Source: Cyclobacteriaceae bacterium
GTDB taxonomy: Bacteria > Bacteroidota > Bacteroidia > Cytophagales > Cyclobacteriaceae
Assembly: GCA_029858965.1 (NCBI GenBank)
Contig: JAOUDZ010000007.1
Coordinates: 1 to 64,000, forward strand
Direction of reading: 5' to 3'
Length of the DNA: 64,000 bases
In this document: piece by piece, positions 19,657-28,644 of the stretch
Numbering within the stretch: position 1 is the stretch's first letter
Layout: each line of letters starts with the position of its first letter
Position numbers and translations under genes: made by a program
The notes under the pieces: model-generated
The model's database searches: none
The model's input: only the letters and a program-made list of their open reading frames with translations
Told to the model about the DNA's origin: nothing

Positions 19657-20322
19657 TTAAATGTCCAGGTAGCGCAACAGCATATCAATGCGTTCTTTGC
19701 CATCGCCTTCTGGCTTAGTGTCTTGGTATCGACCAATGACTTTGTATCCAAAACGTTCTAACGTTGCGACGATTCGCAATAAATCGATTTGATTTATCTT
19801 CAATGTCAACCTGAGTTTTGAAGGATCTAATGGGTCCTCCTTAACAATACTGCTCAGTATCTTGGCATGATTTTCTTCAACTAATCTGCTTATCGCCGAC
19901 AATGAATAGTCGGCATGATTCATTGAAAGGACCAAGATTGCACCTGGCAATTGTACAGCGGCGGTTTGCGCAAATGATGTAAGCGTGTCTTGTACAGTGA
20001 TAAGCCCGCAATAACTTTGATCTTCATTGAGTACCGCGACTACCTGAAGTTTATTCTCAGCGGCTACTTTGAGTATGTCATAGAAATGGGTATCTAATTG
20101 GACGTAGCAATTTTGACCAACAAGTGAAAAATCCTTTACTGATTTTTCTATTTCATTCGTTTCCAGAATGATTTCTTCAGAGATAAATCCCAACAACCTG
20201 CCATTATCAACGACAGGCATATAATTGCAGCGGAACTCTTCCATCCACACAATCGCCTTGTGGGCATCATCGGTCCCCTTCAGTGGTGGAATCATGTGAT
20301 TTATTAAATCTTCCGCGATCAT
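19657..20322 (-). CDS. CBS domain-containing protein
   Basis: Two CBS-like segments ('MVVDNGRLLGFISEE'-type, 'VVAVLNEDQSYCGLITVQDTL') followed by an ACT-like C-terminal region. Confidence 0.82.
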   Translation of the reverse strand: MIAEDLINHMIPPLKGTDDAHKAIVWMEEFRCNYMPVVDNGRLLGFISEEIILETNEIEKSVKDFSLVGQNCYVQLDTHFYDILKVAAENKLQVVAVLNEDQSYCGLITVQDTLTSFAQTAAVQLPGAILVLSMNHADYSLSAISRLVEENHAKILSSIVKEDPLDPSKLRLTLKINQIDLLRIVATLERFGYKVIGRYQDTKPEGDGKERIDMLLRYLDI

Positions 20323-20362
20323 TACCAGTTTTTATTGTGTACAAATCAATTTCAATAACTAA

Positions 20363-21112
20363 TTAACTCAAGAACGCCTCTACAAGTTCATTAAACTTTT
20401 CAGGATGCTCCATCATAGGAGCATGACAACAGTTATCAATAAATTTTAAGACCGAATTTGGAATGAGCCTATTGAACTCATGTGCAACGATTGGCGGCGT
20501 AATGGTGTCATTCAATCCCCACACTAACAAAGTTGGGATGGTAATATTGGGAATTTGTTCTGCCAAATTGTTACGCTGTGCCGACTTGGCAATCGCAACA
20601 ATCCGCAAGCATTTGGGAATGTTGTTGGTTATTTCAAATACCTCGTCAATCAATTCCTTGGTTGCCACTTCCGGATCATAAAATGTGTATGAAACACGCT
20701 CTTTAATGTATTGATAGTTGCCTCTTTTCGGATAGGATCCACCCATGGAATCTTCAAATAAGCCGGAACTACCCGTTAGTATTAGTTTCTTTACTTTTGA
20801 TGCGTTATTCAATGTATAAATTAGTGCAATATGTCCCCCCAGACTATTGCCAATCAAAATCATATCATCGAGATTTCTTAATGCCACGAAGTCTTCCAGA
20901 AATTTCCGCAAGCCGTCTAGTCCTGCTTCTCGAATGGGCATCTCGTAAATTGGCAACATCGGAATAATTACACGATACTTTTTTGAGAATCGATCCACCA
21001 CACCTTCCCAATTGCTTAAGGCGCCAAATAGTCCGTGCAATAAAAGTAAAACAGGACCAGCGCCTTCCTCTACGTAGCGAAACCCACTCTTTTCCTTAAT
21101 TGCTAGTGCCAT
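20363..21112 (-). CDS. alpha/beta hydrolase
   Basis: 'LLLLHGLFGALSNW', nucleophile elbow 'GNSLGG', 'VWGLNDTITPP', 'CHAPMMEHPEKF'. Confidence 0.9.
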   Translation of the reverse strand: MALAIKEKSGFRYVEEGAGPVLLLLHGLFGALSNWEGVVDRFSKKYRVIIPMLPIYEMPIREAGLDGLRKFLEDFVALRNLDDMILIGNSLGGHIALIYTLNNASKVKKLILTGSSGLFEDSMGGSYPKRGNYQYIKERVSYTFYDPEVATKELIDEVFEITNNIPKCLRIVAIAKSAQRNNLAEQIPNITIPTLLVWGLNDTITPPIVAHEFNRLIPNSVLKFIDNCCHAPMMEHPEKFNELVEAFLS

Positions 21113-21181
21113 ATTCCTTATTATCGGGGATAAGTAAAGAAAAAAATAGATGAGAAAGAAAATTTTTTAACGTTGACTCAG

Positions 21182-21679
21182 TCAAAAAACATCCTTGAAA
21201 ATTGGTAATAGTCCGCTAATCCACTCCGTAAGTTTAGGGGCAAAACCTGCTACACTTGGATAAAGCCACGAACCCTCGGTCCACTGGGAGAGCAGCTTGA
21301 ATTTCAGCGAATCGACAATCCACAAAACAATACTTAACATGAAGGTCGTCTTCAGGAACCCAACCAAGGCGCCAAAAGCGCTATCGAACCCCCCCAAAAA
21401 TGATTTGTCTATGGATGCCTTCACTAGCTTGCCCAGTAGATTCACCGCCACAACGATCAAGAGGAAAACAACACCAAATGCGACATAGGGCAGAACCTTT
21501 TCGTCAACTTCAAATTTATTGGCAAGTAAAACCATCACAAGGCCCATCAATTTGAAACCACCCAGAATACCAATTATGACAGCTACCAGGGAAAATAGCT
21601 CCAGCAGAAAACCTGCTTTGTAGCCGTGGTACGCTCCCAGAACAAGCAAAAGCGACAATGCAATGTCTATCCCACTCAA
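21182..21679 (-). CDS. CvpA family protein
   Basis: 'DIALSLLLVLGAYHGYKAGFLLELFSLVAVIIG', four hydrophobic segments, 'FDSAFGALVGFLKT'. Confidence 0.85.
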   Translation of the reverse strand: MSGIDIALSLLLVLGAYHGYKAGFLLELFSLVAVIIGILGGFKLMGLVMVLLANKFEVDEKVLPYVAFGVVFLLIVVAVNLLGKLVKASIDKSFLGGFDSAFGALVGFLKTTFMLSIVLWIVDSLKFKLLSQWTEGSWLYPSVAGFAPKLTEWISGLLPIFKDVF

Positions 21680-22128
21680 GCGGAGAGAAGTTTTTTTACT
21701 AGTTCAGAAATTACTCTGCCATCTGCCTGGCCAGCAAGAGCCTTAGTGGCAGATCCCATTACCTTTCCCATGTCTTGCGGGCCTTTGGCATCTAACTGTT
21801 GAATTATAGTTTTCAATTCACGTTCGATTTCTGCCTCAGAAAGCTGCTTCGGCAAATATCGGCTAATGACCCCTAATTGAAAAAGCTCCTTTTCTGCCAG
21901 ATCAGTACGGTTTTGCTGCTGAAAAATATCAGCAGACTCTTTTCGCTGCTTAGCGGCCTTCATAAGTAGTTTATTCTCGGTATCAGACGTAATTTCTCCC
22001 TTCGAGTTCTTGTCGGTTTCAGCCAGCAGGATAAGCGATTTGATGCTGCGTAACGCTTCAAGCTCCTCCTTTTTTTGAGCAAGCATAGCCTTTTTAATAT
22101 CACTATCAATTTGTTGCTTTAAACTCAT
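21676..22128 (-). CDS. GatB/YqeY domain-containing protein
   Basis: MSLKQQIDSDIKKAMLAQKKEELEALRSIKSLI..., 'DMGKVMGSATKALAGQADGRVISELVKKLL'. Start moved to 22128. Confidence 0.92.
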   Translation of the reverse strand: MSLKQQIDSDIKKAMLAQKKEELEALRSIKSLILLAETDKNSKGEITSDTENKLLMKAAKQRKESADIFQQQNRTDLAEKELFQLGVISRYLPKQLSEAEIERELKTIIQQLDAKGPQDMGKVMGSATKALAGQADGRVISELVKKLLSA

Positions 22129-22226
22129 AAAATATTTTGTTGTGTTGTTAAAATATCGAAACGATTTTTTATCTCCATTAGTTAACCATTTATCCAAAAT
22201 AAGTATCTTATAAAGGACTTAAGATT

Positions 22227-22955
22227 ATGACAAGACTTAGTGTCAATATTAATAAAATTGCAACACTCCGAAACGCCCGCGGGGGAAATAATCCAAATGT
22301 GGTTAAAGCCGCCATTGATTGTGAGCGATTTGGTGCGCAGGGCATAACAGTTCATCCGCGACCCGACGAACGCCACATACGATATAATGATGTCATTGAC
22401 CTAAAAGACGTCATCAGAACAGAATTCAATGTTGAAGGATATCCTGATGACCGCTATATGAAAATTCTGCGGGAAGTAAAGCCGGCGCAAGCTACCCTCG
22501 TGCCCGATGGACCAGATGCGATCACTTCTAATGCTGGCTGGGATACTGTCAAGCATACGGGCTTGTTGAAAGGCATCATTTCAGAAATAAAATCAATGGG
22601 AATTCGTGTGTCGGTTTTTGTTGATCCTGCGCCCAGGATGGTTGAAGGTGCGGTAAAAATCGGGGCAGACCGAATTGAGCTTTACACAGAACCATACGCA
22701 CAGGAATACCTGTTGAACAAGGCGATTGCCGTAAAACCCTATATAGAGAGCGCGACCATAGCGCACACTGCCGGACTTGGCATTAACGCGGGTCACGACC
22801 TTGATCTTAATAACCTTGGGTTTCTTGTGAAGAGCATTCCTTACCTCGAGGAAGTTTCGATAGGACATGCACTCATCTGTGACGCGATCTATTATGGCCT
22901 GGAAAACACTATTCAACTTTACTTAAGGGAAATTGCAAAGCACATGGTCGAATAA
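22227..22955 (+). CDS. pdxJ: pyridoxine 5'-phosphate synthase
   Basis: 'LSVNINKIATLRNARGG..PNVVKAA', 'GAQGITVHPRPDERHIR', 'VSIGHALICDAIYYGLE'. Confidence 0.95.
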   Translation: MTRLSVNINKIATLRNARGGNNPNVVKAAIDCERFGAQGITVHPRPDERHIRYNDVIDLKDVIRTEFNVEGYPDDRYMKILREVKPAQATLVPDGPDAITSNAGWDTVKHTGLLKGIISEIKSMGIRVSVFVDPAPRMVEGAVKIGADRIELYTEPYAQEYLLNKAIAVKPYIESATIAHTAGLGINAGHDLDLNNLGFLVKSIPYLEEVSIGHALICDAIYYGLENTIQLYLREIAKHMVE

Positions 22956-22988
22956 GACGTTAGAACGAATTCAATATTAATTAACCCT

Positions 22989-23129
22989 ATGCCGAAATTT
23001 GTTTTCAAAAGGTATGCGATGGAAAATTGGCATACAAGTAACATCTGTTTTGATACAGATGTAAGTATCTTCACCAAAAATGCCGCATCATCAAGCATGA
23101 GCGGCAGCACAGCGTTCAGCCTAAAGTAG
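22989..23129 (+). CDS. possible 46-aa small ORF
   Basis: ATG-to-TAG frame MPKFVFKRYAMENWHTSNICFDTDVSIFTKNAASSSMSGSTAFSLK; no coding evidence beyond being open. Confidence 0.2.
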   Translation: MPKFVFKRYAMENWHTSNICFDTDVSIFTKNAASSSMSGSTAFSLK

Positions 23130-23137
23130 ATAATTTA

Positions 23138-23800
23138 ATGAACATCAAAGAAAGATTTAGTGATGCAGACCTTCAGCGCATTAAGGTTGCAGTCAAAGAA
23201 GCTGAAAATACAATTTCAGGAGAGATTGTGCCGGTTATCGTTGAGCGCAGCGGTCGGTATTTGATTGCGAATTACAAGGGAAGCCTGATCGCGGCTTCTC
23301 TTACATTCATGATAATTATATTGCTTGATCGATACATTATTTCAGATGCCAGCAATACCCTGTTCTACGATCCTGTATTCATATTTATTGTAGTTGCACT
23401 GGGTGGGGCACTGGGGGCGATCGTACCGAATTTTTCGGATGGTCTTAAGAGATTGCTATTGGATCAAGTGTATCTGGATAATGCCACAAGACAGCGAGCA
23501 GAAAATGCTTTTTTGGAGGAAGAAGTCTTTAACACAAGGCATCGTACAGGTATTATGATTTTTGTCTCTTTTTTTGAGCATGAAGTGATCGTGATGGCGG
23601 ATCGCGGTATCAGTAAGGTTGTAGATCAGAAGCAATGGGATAGTATTGTATCCGACATCGTTAAAGAAATAAGAGCCAGGAGAATCGTGGAGGGTTTGGA
23701 AGGAGGGATAAAACGATGTGGGGAATTACTACTGGAAAAGGGATTTCGTAAAAGCGATGACGATGTGAACGAGCTTCGCGATGACCTTAGAATAAATTGA
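23138..23800 (+). CDS. TPM domain-containing membrane protein
   Basis: 220 aa; 'EAENTISGEIVPVIVERSGRY', two TM segments, then 'RTGIMIFVSFFEHEVIVMADRGISKVVDQKQWDSIVSDI'. Confidence 0.8.
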   Translation: MNIKERFSDADLQRIKVAVKEAENTISGEIVPVIVERSGRYLIANYKGSLIAASLTFMIIILLDRYIISDASNTLFYDPVFIFIVVALGGALGAIVPNFSDGLKRLLLDQVYLDNATRQRAENAFLEEEVFNTRHRTGIMIFVSFFEHEVIVMADRGISKVVDQKQWDSIVSDIVKEIRARRIVEGLEGGIKRCGELLLEKGFRKSDDDVNELRDDLRIN

Positions 23801-23846
23801 TTTCCCGAAAACATCAAATGCATATAGAACCAGTCCAATCGCTTTC

Positions 23847-24581
23847 ATGAAATCTTCATTGGTTCCGTTCATATTATTCATTTCATCCTTCGCGTTTGGT
23901 CAACTTGATATTCCGTCGCATGGAGGAACTTGGGTACACGATAATGCAGGGATTCTCTCGGCACCTACAAAATCGATCCTGGAATCAACATTAAAAGCAG
24001 AGCGGGACTCCACAAGCAATCAAATTGCGGTGTTGATAATTCCGTCCTTAGACGGGGAATCCATAGAAGATTTTTCGTTGCGTGTCGCTGAGAAATGGGG
24101 GCTGGGGCAAGAAAGCAAGGACAATGGTGTATTGTTGCTAATCGCTATTAATGACCGCCAGCTTCGTATTGAAGTCGGTTCGGGGCTGGAAGGGATTCTG
24201 ACAGATGCCGTGTCTAGCCGGATAAACAGAAACGAAATCGCACCATTCTTTCGCGAAGGAAATTATGATGATGGTGTGAAAGCAGGAGTCATCGCTATCA
24301 TTCAGGCAATTCGGGGAGAGTATAGGAATGATGATCCTCCTGTGGCGAGGAGGTCATCCCGACGTTCACCAATAGCAACAATCCTGATCCTGATCATTAT
24401 CATCATCATCGCCTCAAGAAGGGGAAGAGGTGGTCGGGGTGGCGGTGGGTACTGGTCGTCGGGTAGCGGATGGGTTGGTCCATTGGGAGGGTTTGGCGGC
24501 AATGGAGGATCATGGGGGTCCGGCAGCGATTTTGGCGGTGGTGGCGGTTTTGGTGGCGGCGGTTCGAGCAATTCATGGTAA
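23847..24581 (+). CDS. TPM domain protein (YgcG-like) with Gly-rich C-terminus
   Basis: 'WVHDNAGILSAPTKSILESTLKAERDSTSNQIAVLIIPSLDGESIEDFSLRVAEKWGLGQESKDNGVLLLIAINDRQLRIEVGSGLEGILTDAVSSRI', TM segment, poly-Gly/Ser tail. Confidence 0.9.
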   Translation: MKSSLVPFILFISSFAFGQLDIPSHGGTWVHDNAGILSAPTKSILESTLKAERDSTSNQIAVLIIPSLDGESIEDFSLRVAEKWGLGQESKDNGVLLLIAINDRQLRIEVGSGLEGILTDAVSSRINRNEIAPFFREGNYDDGVKAGVIAIIQAIRGEYRNDDPPVARRSSRRSPIATILILIIIIIIASRRGRGGRGGGGYWSSGSGWVGPLGGFGGNGGSWGSGSDFGGGGGFGGGGSSNSW

Positions 24582-24600
24582 AAAAATGTATGCCAAATGA

Positions 24601-25614
24601 ATGAAATGTAACAGAATAACACGCATCATGCATGATTTAGGGAAAATCCAGAAGATAAGAAGTTCCTGGTTTGCCAACGGATTTCTAAGTCCATGGCTAA
24701 GCACCAGTTTGTTTCTATTCCTGTTGTTTTGCATTGTAACGCATGCGGCCGCTGCCCAAAAGCCATTACCCGAACTTTGGGGTCTGCATGTTCATGATGA
24801 GGCCAAGGTGCTCTCACAGCAGACTATTGATGCGCTGGAAACAAAGCTGAGCGAATACGAAGACTCAACGTCAAACCAAATTGCCATACTTATCGTCACT
24901 TCGTTAGACGGAGAGTCCTTGGAAGATTACTCATTGCGTGTAGCTGAGAAGTGGAAACTGGGACAAAAGGATAAGGACAATGGGGTGCTTCTTTTAATCG
25001 CTGTAGAGGACCATAAAATACGCATTGAAACAGGATATGGATTAGAAGGAGTTTTAACGGACGCCCTATGCAGCAGAATAATTCGGAACGAATTAGCGCC
25101 GGATTTTCGTAAGGATGACTATGATACCGGCGTTTCATCCGGTGTGCAGGCCATTATGGATGCCATAGGAGGCGAATACAGTGCGGATGGGGTTGATGAA
25201 GATCTGTTTGAGGCGCTGGGAGTCAAGGAGCGTTTACTCATAGGATTGTTCATTTTTGGTATATTGGGTATCTTCACTTTCATCGGTTTATTTGTACCGG
25301 GTTGCGGCGGCTGGTTTCTGTATGCTTTTCTTATACCCTTCTATGCTGCTTTTCCAATGGTTGTCCTCGGTGTTGACGGCGGCCTCAAGGCCCTGGGCGC
25401 ATATGTCATCGGGTTTCCAGTACTAAAACTTATACTTAGCAGATCGGCATGGGGCAGACGGATGGCCAAAAAGATGGGTAATAGCAAGGGCAGAAGTGGT
25501 ACAGGATGGTCTTCTGGTTCTGGTTGGTCCGGGGGGTCAACATCAGGCAGTTCTGGAGGGTTTTCTGGTGGTGGCGGCAGCTTTGGTGGTGGCGGCAGCA
25601 GCGGGTCCTGGTGA
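24601..25614 (+). CDS. TPM domain protein (YgcG-like) with Gly/Ser-rich C-terminus
   Basis: 337 aa; same TPM core as the previous gene ('DSTSNQIAILIVTSLDGESLEDYSLRVAEKWKLGQKDKDNGVLLLIAVEDHKIRIETGYGLEGVLTDALCSRII'). Exact start uncertain. Confidence 0.88.
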   Translation: MKCNRITRIMHDLGKIQKIRSSWFANGFLSPWLSTSLFLFLLFCIVTHAAAAQKPLPELWGLHVHDEAKVLSQQTIDALETKLSEYEDSTSNQIAILIVTSLDGESLEDYSLRVAEKWKLGQKDKDNGVLLLIAVEDHKIRIETGYGLEGVLTDALCSRIIRNELAPDFRKDDYDTGVSSGVQAIMDAIGGEYSADGVDEDLFEALGVKERLLIGLFIFGILGIFTFIGLFVPGCGGWFLYAFLIPFYAAFPMVVLGVDGGLKALGAYVIGFPVLKLILSRSAWGRRMAKKMGNSKGRSGTGWSSGSGWSGGSTSGSSGGFSGGGGSFGGGGSSGSW

Positions 25615-25888
25615 TACATAGGAATAGGACACTGTTTCCTATTGTCTTGCCAAGGCACTCAGGAAAGGACAATTGACGGTCAAGGTCAGAAAAAATCACT
25701 TCATACTCTTTTCTTCGTTTCTGCATGCCAATGGGTTTCCCGAGCTCAGTGGATGAAAATGATATTAGGTGTATGTTCCGGATTAACTGCATAAGCGGTT
25801 GGAATGACAGACTGTTTGCAGACCCGCCCAGGGTGCAGAAAATAATTGTGCAAGTGACAGCATTGCGATTAAAATAGTTTTGAAATGA

Positions 25889-25925
25889 GCTGATGTGTCG
25901 CGCATCAGCCTTTCTTAATTCTTCT
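25889..25925 (+). terminator. putative Rho-independent terminator
   Basis: gctgatg-tgtcgcg-catcagc stem followed by ctttcttaattctt. Confidence 0.55.
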
Positions 25926-26011
25926 TAAAAAGACAGGAATAAGCGAAAACAAATTTGCGTTCTCAGCGCGCACGCTTATTTTTGATCCTCTTTAAAACAT
26001 CAGTCGAATAA

Positions 26012-27280
26012 ATGAAACGCGACAAAGAAATTTTCGATCTCATAGCGAAGGAAAAACAGCGTCAGGAGGGCGGGATAGAGCTTATTGCTTCAGAGAACTT
26101 TACTTCCCTGCAGGTAATGAAGGCGCAGGGCTCGGTGCTTACCAACAAGTATGCCGAGGGCTTGCCGGGCAAACGGTACTACGGAGGCTGCGAGGTGGTG
26201 GATGAAGTAGAAAAACTTGCGATTGATCGTGCAAAAGAACTTTTTGGTGCAGAATGGGCTAATGTTCAACCACACTCCGGCGCTCAAGCAAATGCAGCAG
26301 TGATGTTAGCCTGTTTAAAACCTGGTGATAAGATTCTCGGATTTGACTTGTCACATGGTGGTCATCTGACACACGGTTCACCGGTTAACTTTTCAGGCAA
26401 ACTGTACCAGCCCTCTTTTTATGGGGTAGAAGAGGAAAGTGGATTGATTGATTTTGACAAGGTGATTCGCACAGCCCAGCGCGAAAAACCAAAAATGATT
26501 ATTTGCGGGGCTTCAGCCTATAGCCGAGATTGGGATTATAAAAAATTAAGAGAGGCAGCAGATAGTGTAGGCGCGCTCTTGTTAGCAGATATATCTCACC
26601 CGGCCGGGCTAATTGCACGCGGATTATTGGCAGACCCTATGGAGAATTGCCATATTGTGACTACCACGACGCACAAAACACTTCGAGGGCCACGTGGGGG
26701 TATGATTCTGGTGGGTAAAAATTTTGATAATCCTTGGGGATTAAAAACTCCGAAGGGTGAATTAAGAAAAATAACCTCGATACTTGACTCAGGTGTATTT
26801 CCGGGCACGCAAGGAGGTCCGCTTGAACATGTTATAGCAGCGAAAGCGGTTTCGTTTCACGAAGCCCTGTCGGAAGCGTATATGGAGTACATTATTCAGG
26901 TTTCCAGAAATGCAAAGGCCATGGCACAGGCATTCGTTGACAAAGGTTATAAAATAATCTCAGGGGGTACGGATAATCATCTTATGCTTATTGACCTTCG
27001 ATCAAAAAAATTAACGGGTAAGCAGGCGGAAGAAGGTCTAATACAGGCGGATATTACGATAAACAAAAACATGGTCCCGTTCGATACCCAGTCACCGATG
27101 GTAACTTCAGGGATGCGGATTGGCACACCGGCAATTACCACCCGTGGATTGAAGGAAAAAGACATCATCAGAGTTGTTGACTTTATTGACGAAGCGCTTC
27201 AGAAGCCCGACGACACTAGACATCTCAAAGCGATAAAACGCAAGGTGAATAGGTTTATGTTGAAATTTCCGCTCTATTGA
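26012..27280 (+). CDS. glyA: serine hydroxymethyltransferase
   Basis: '[40 protein letters not shown]', PLP Lys motif '[18 protein letters not shown]'. Confidence 0.98.
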   Translation: MKRDKEIFDLIAKEKQRQEGGIELIASENFTSLQVMKAQGSVLTNKYAEGLPGKRYYGGCEVVDEVEKLAIDRAKELFGAEWANVQPHSGAQANAAVMLACLKPGDKILGFDLSHGGHLTHGSPVNFSGKLYQPSFYGVEEESGLIDFDKVIRTAQREKPKMIICGASAYSRDWDYKKLREAADSVGALLLADISHPAGLIARGLLADPMENCHIVTTTTHKTLRGPRGGMILVGKNFDNPWGLKTPKGELRKITSILDSGVFPGTQGGPLEHVIAAKAVSFHEALSEAYMEYIIQVSRNAKAMAQAFVDKGYKIISGGTDNHLMLIDLRSKKLTGKQAEEGLIQADITINKNMVPFDTQSPMVTSGMRIGTPAITTRGLKEKDIIRVVDFIDEALQKPDDTRHLKAIKRKVNRFMLKFPLY

Positions 27281-27358
27281 ACGCTACTTTGTAAAACAGA
27301 CCCCATCTCTTCTGAGTAGAATGAGGGTTAAATGAACGAAATTAATTGAATCACTATC

Positions 27359-28219
27359 ATGCCACTGGATCAAGCGTCGACTGAAGAGAAAGAAATGAGT
27401 TTCCTGGATCACCTGGAAGAGTTACGCTGGCACCTTATCCGGTCATTTGCAGCAGTAGTAGTGTTCACAATTGGTGCATTTATCAGTGCCAAATGGATTT
27501 TTCAGAACATCGTTTTTGCCCCAGCAAGAACGGATTTTCCAACGTTCAAGTTTCTTTGTAAGCTCGGAGACTTTCTCCACTATGAGGGACTATGCATTAC
27601 GGATATTCCTTTTAAAGTGCAAAGCAGAAATATGACCGGGCAGTTTTCTATGCACGTCATGTCTTCCTTCATTATAGGATTCATAGTTTCTTTTCCTTAC
27701 GTAGCCTGGGAATTGTGGCGCTTTGTCAAACCAGGCCTTCAGGTCAAAGAAAGGAAGTACTCTAGAGGAGCCGTTGCGGCGATTTCCTTTTTGTTTTTCC
27801 TGGGTGTTATGTTTGGATATTATATCATTGCTCCCTGGATGGTCTACTTTCTGGCGAATTACAGCATTAGTGATATGGTTGTCAATGAATTTGATATTAC
27901 ATCCTATGTCTCGACGGTAGTAATGCTGGTGTTCGGCGCAGGGTTGCTTTTCCAGCTGCCTGTGGTTATCTATTTCTTGACTAAGGTCGGAATCGTAACG
28001 CCTAAGTTTCTTCGTGAATACAGAAAACACTCGATCGTTGTTATCCTCATTGTGGCTGCGATCCTCACACCACCGGACCCCCTCAGCCAGGGACTGATTT
28101 CAATTCCATTGTATCTACTTTTTGAAATCAGTATCTTGATATCGGCATTCGTTGCGAAGGGAATGGCTAAAGAAGAAGCTGAGGAGTTGCGCAGAGAAGA
28201 AGCAGAGAAATTACCATGA
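27359..28219 (+). CDS. tatC: twin-arginine translocase subunit TatC
   Basis: 'MSFLDHLEELRWHLIRS', multiple TM segments, 'SFPYVAWELWRFVKPGL', 'LREYRKHSIVVILIVAAILTPPDPLSQ'. Confidence 0.95.
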   Translation: MPLDQASTEEKEMSFLDHLEELRWHLIRSFAAVVVFTIGAFISAKWIFQNIVFAPARTDFPTFKFLCKLGDFLHYEGLCITDIPFKVQSRNMTGQFSMHVMSSFIIGFIVSFPYVAWELWRFVKPGLQVKERKYSRGAVAAISFLFFLGVMFGYYIIAPWMVYFLANYSISDMVVNEFDITSYVSTVVMLVFGAGLLFQLPVVIYFLTKVGIVTPKFLREYRKHSIVVILIVAAILTPPDPLSQGLISIPLYLLFEISILISAFVAKGMAKEEAEELRREEAEKLP

Positions 28220-28644
28220 AAATAGCAATTGGGAGTGATCATGCAGGATTTGAGTACAAAGAAGTACTCAAAAAATGGCTTGATGCGCATATATATGAAA
28301 GCAAAGATTTTGGTACTTACGACGCCGAATCCTCTGACTATGCAGACTTCGCGCATCCTGTTTCCGAGGCAGTTGAAAGTGGGGAGTTTGCGTTGGGAGT
28401 ATTGGTTTGCGGCAGTGCCAATGGCGTTGCCATCACAGCCAACAAACACAAGGGGATACGCGCGGCGATTTGCTGGAATGAGGAGTTAGCCAGGCTTGCC
28501 AGGAATCACAATGATGCGAATATTGTATGTCTGCCTGCACGCTTTATAAGCCTGGATTTGGCAGAAAAGATACTTGAAAATTTCCTGCACGCAGCTTTTG
28601 AAGGCGGGAGGCACGCAGTGCGGGTGGGCAAAATCAGTTGCTGA
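28216..28644 (+). CDS. rpiB: ribose 5-phosphate isomerase B
   Basis: 'MKIAIGSDHAGFEYKEVLKKWL', 'GVLVCGSANGVAITANKHKGIRAAICWN', 'NDANIVCLPARFI'. Confidence 0.95.
   Translation: MKIAIGSDHAGFEYKEVLKKWLDAHIYESKDFGTYDAESSDYADFAHPVSEAVESGEFALGVLVCGSANGVAITANKHKGIRAAICWNEELARLARNHNDANIVCLPARFISLDLAEKILENFLHAAFEGGRHAVRVGKISC

Noticed and set aside
24302-25658. Pro-rich minus-strand ORFs (e.g. 'PPPPKPPPPPKSLPDPHDPPLPP')
   Set aside because: Artefact of reading the Gly-rich tails of the TPM proteins on the opposite strand.
25615-26011. Search for a glycine riboswitch or ncRNA in the long spacer before glyA
   Set aside because: Apart from one terminator-like hairpin I could not recognise conserved riboswitch core motifs.
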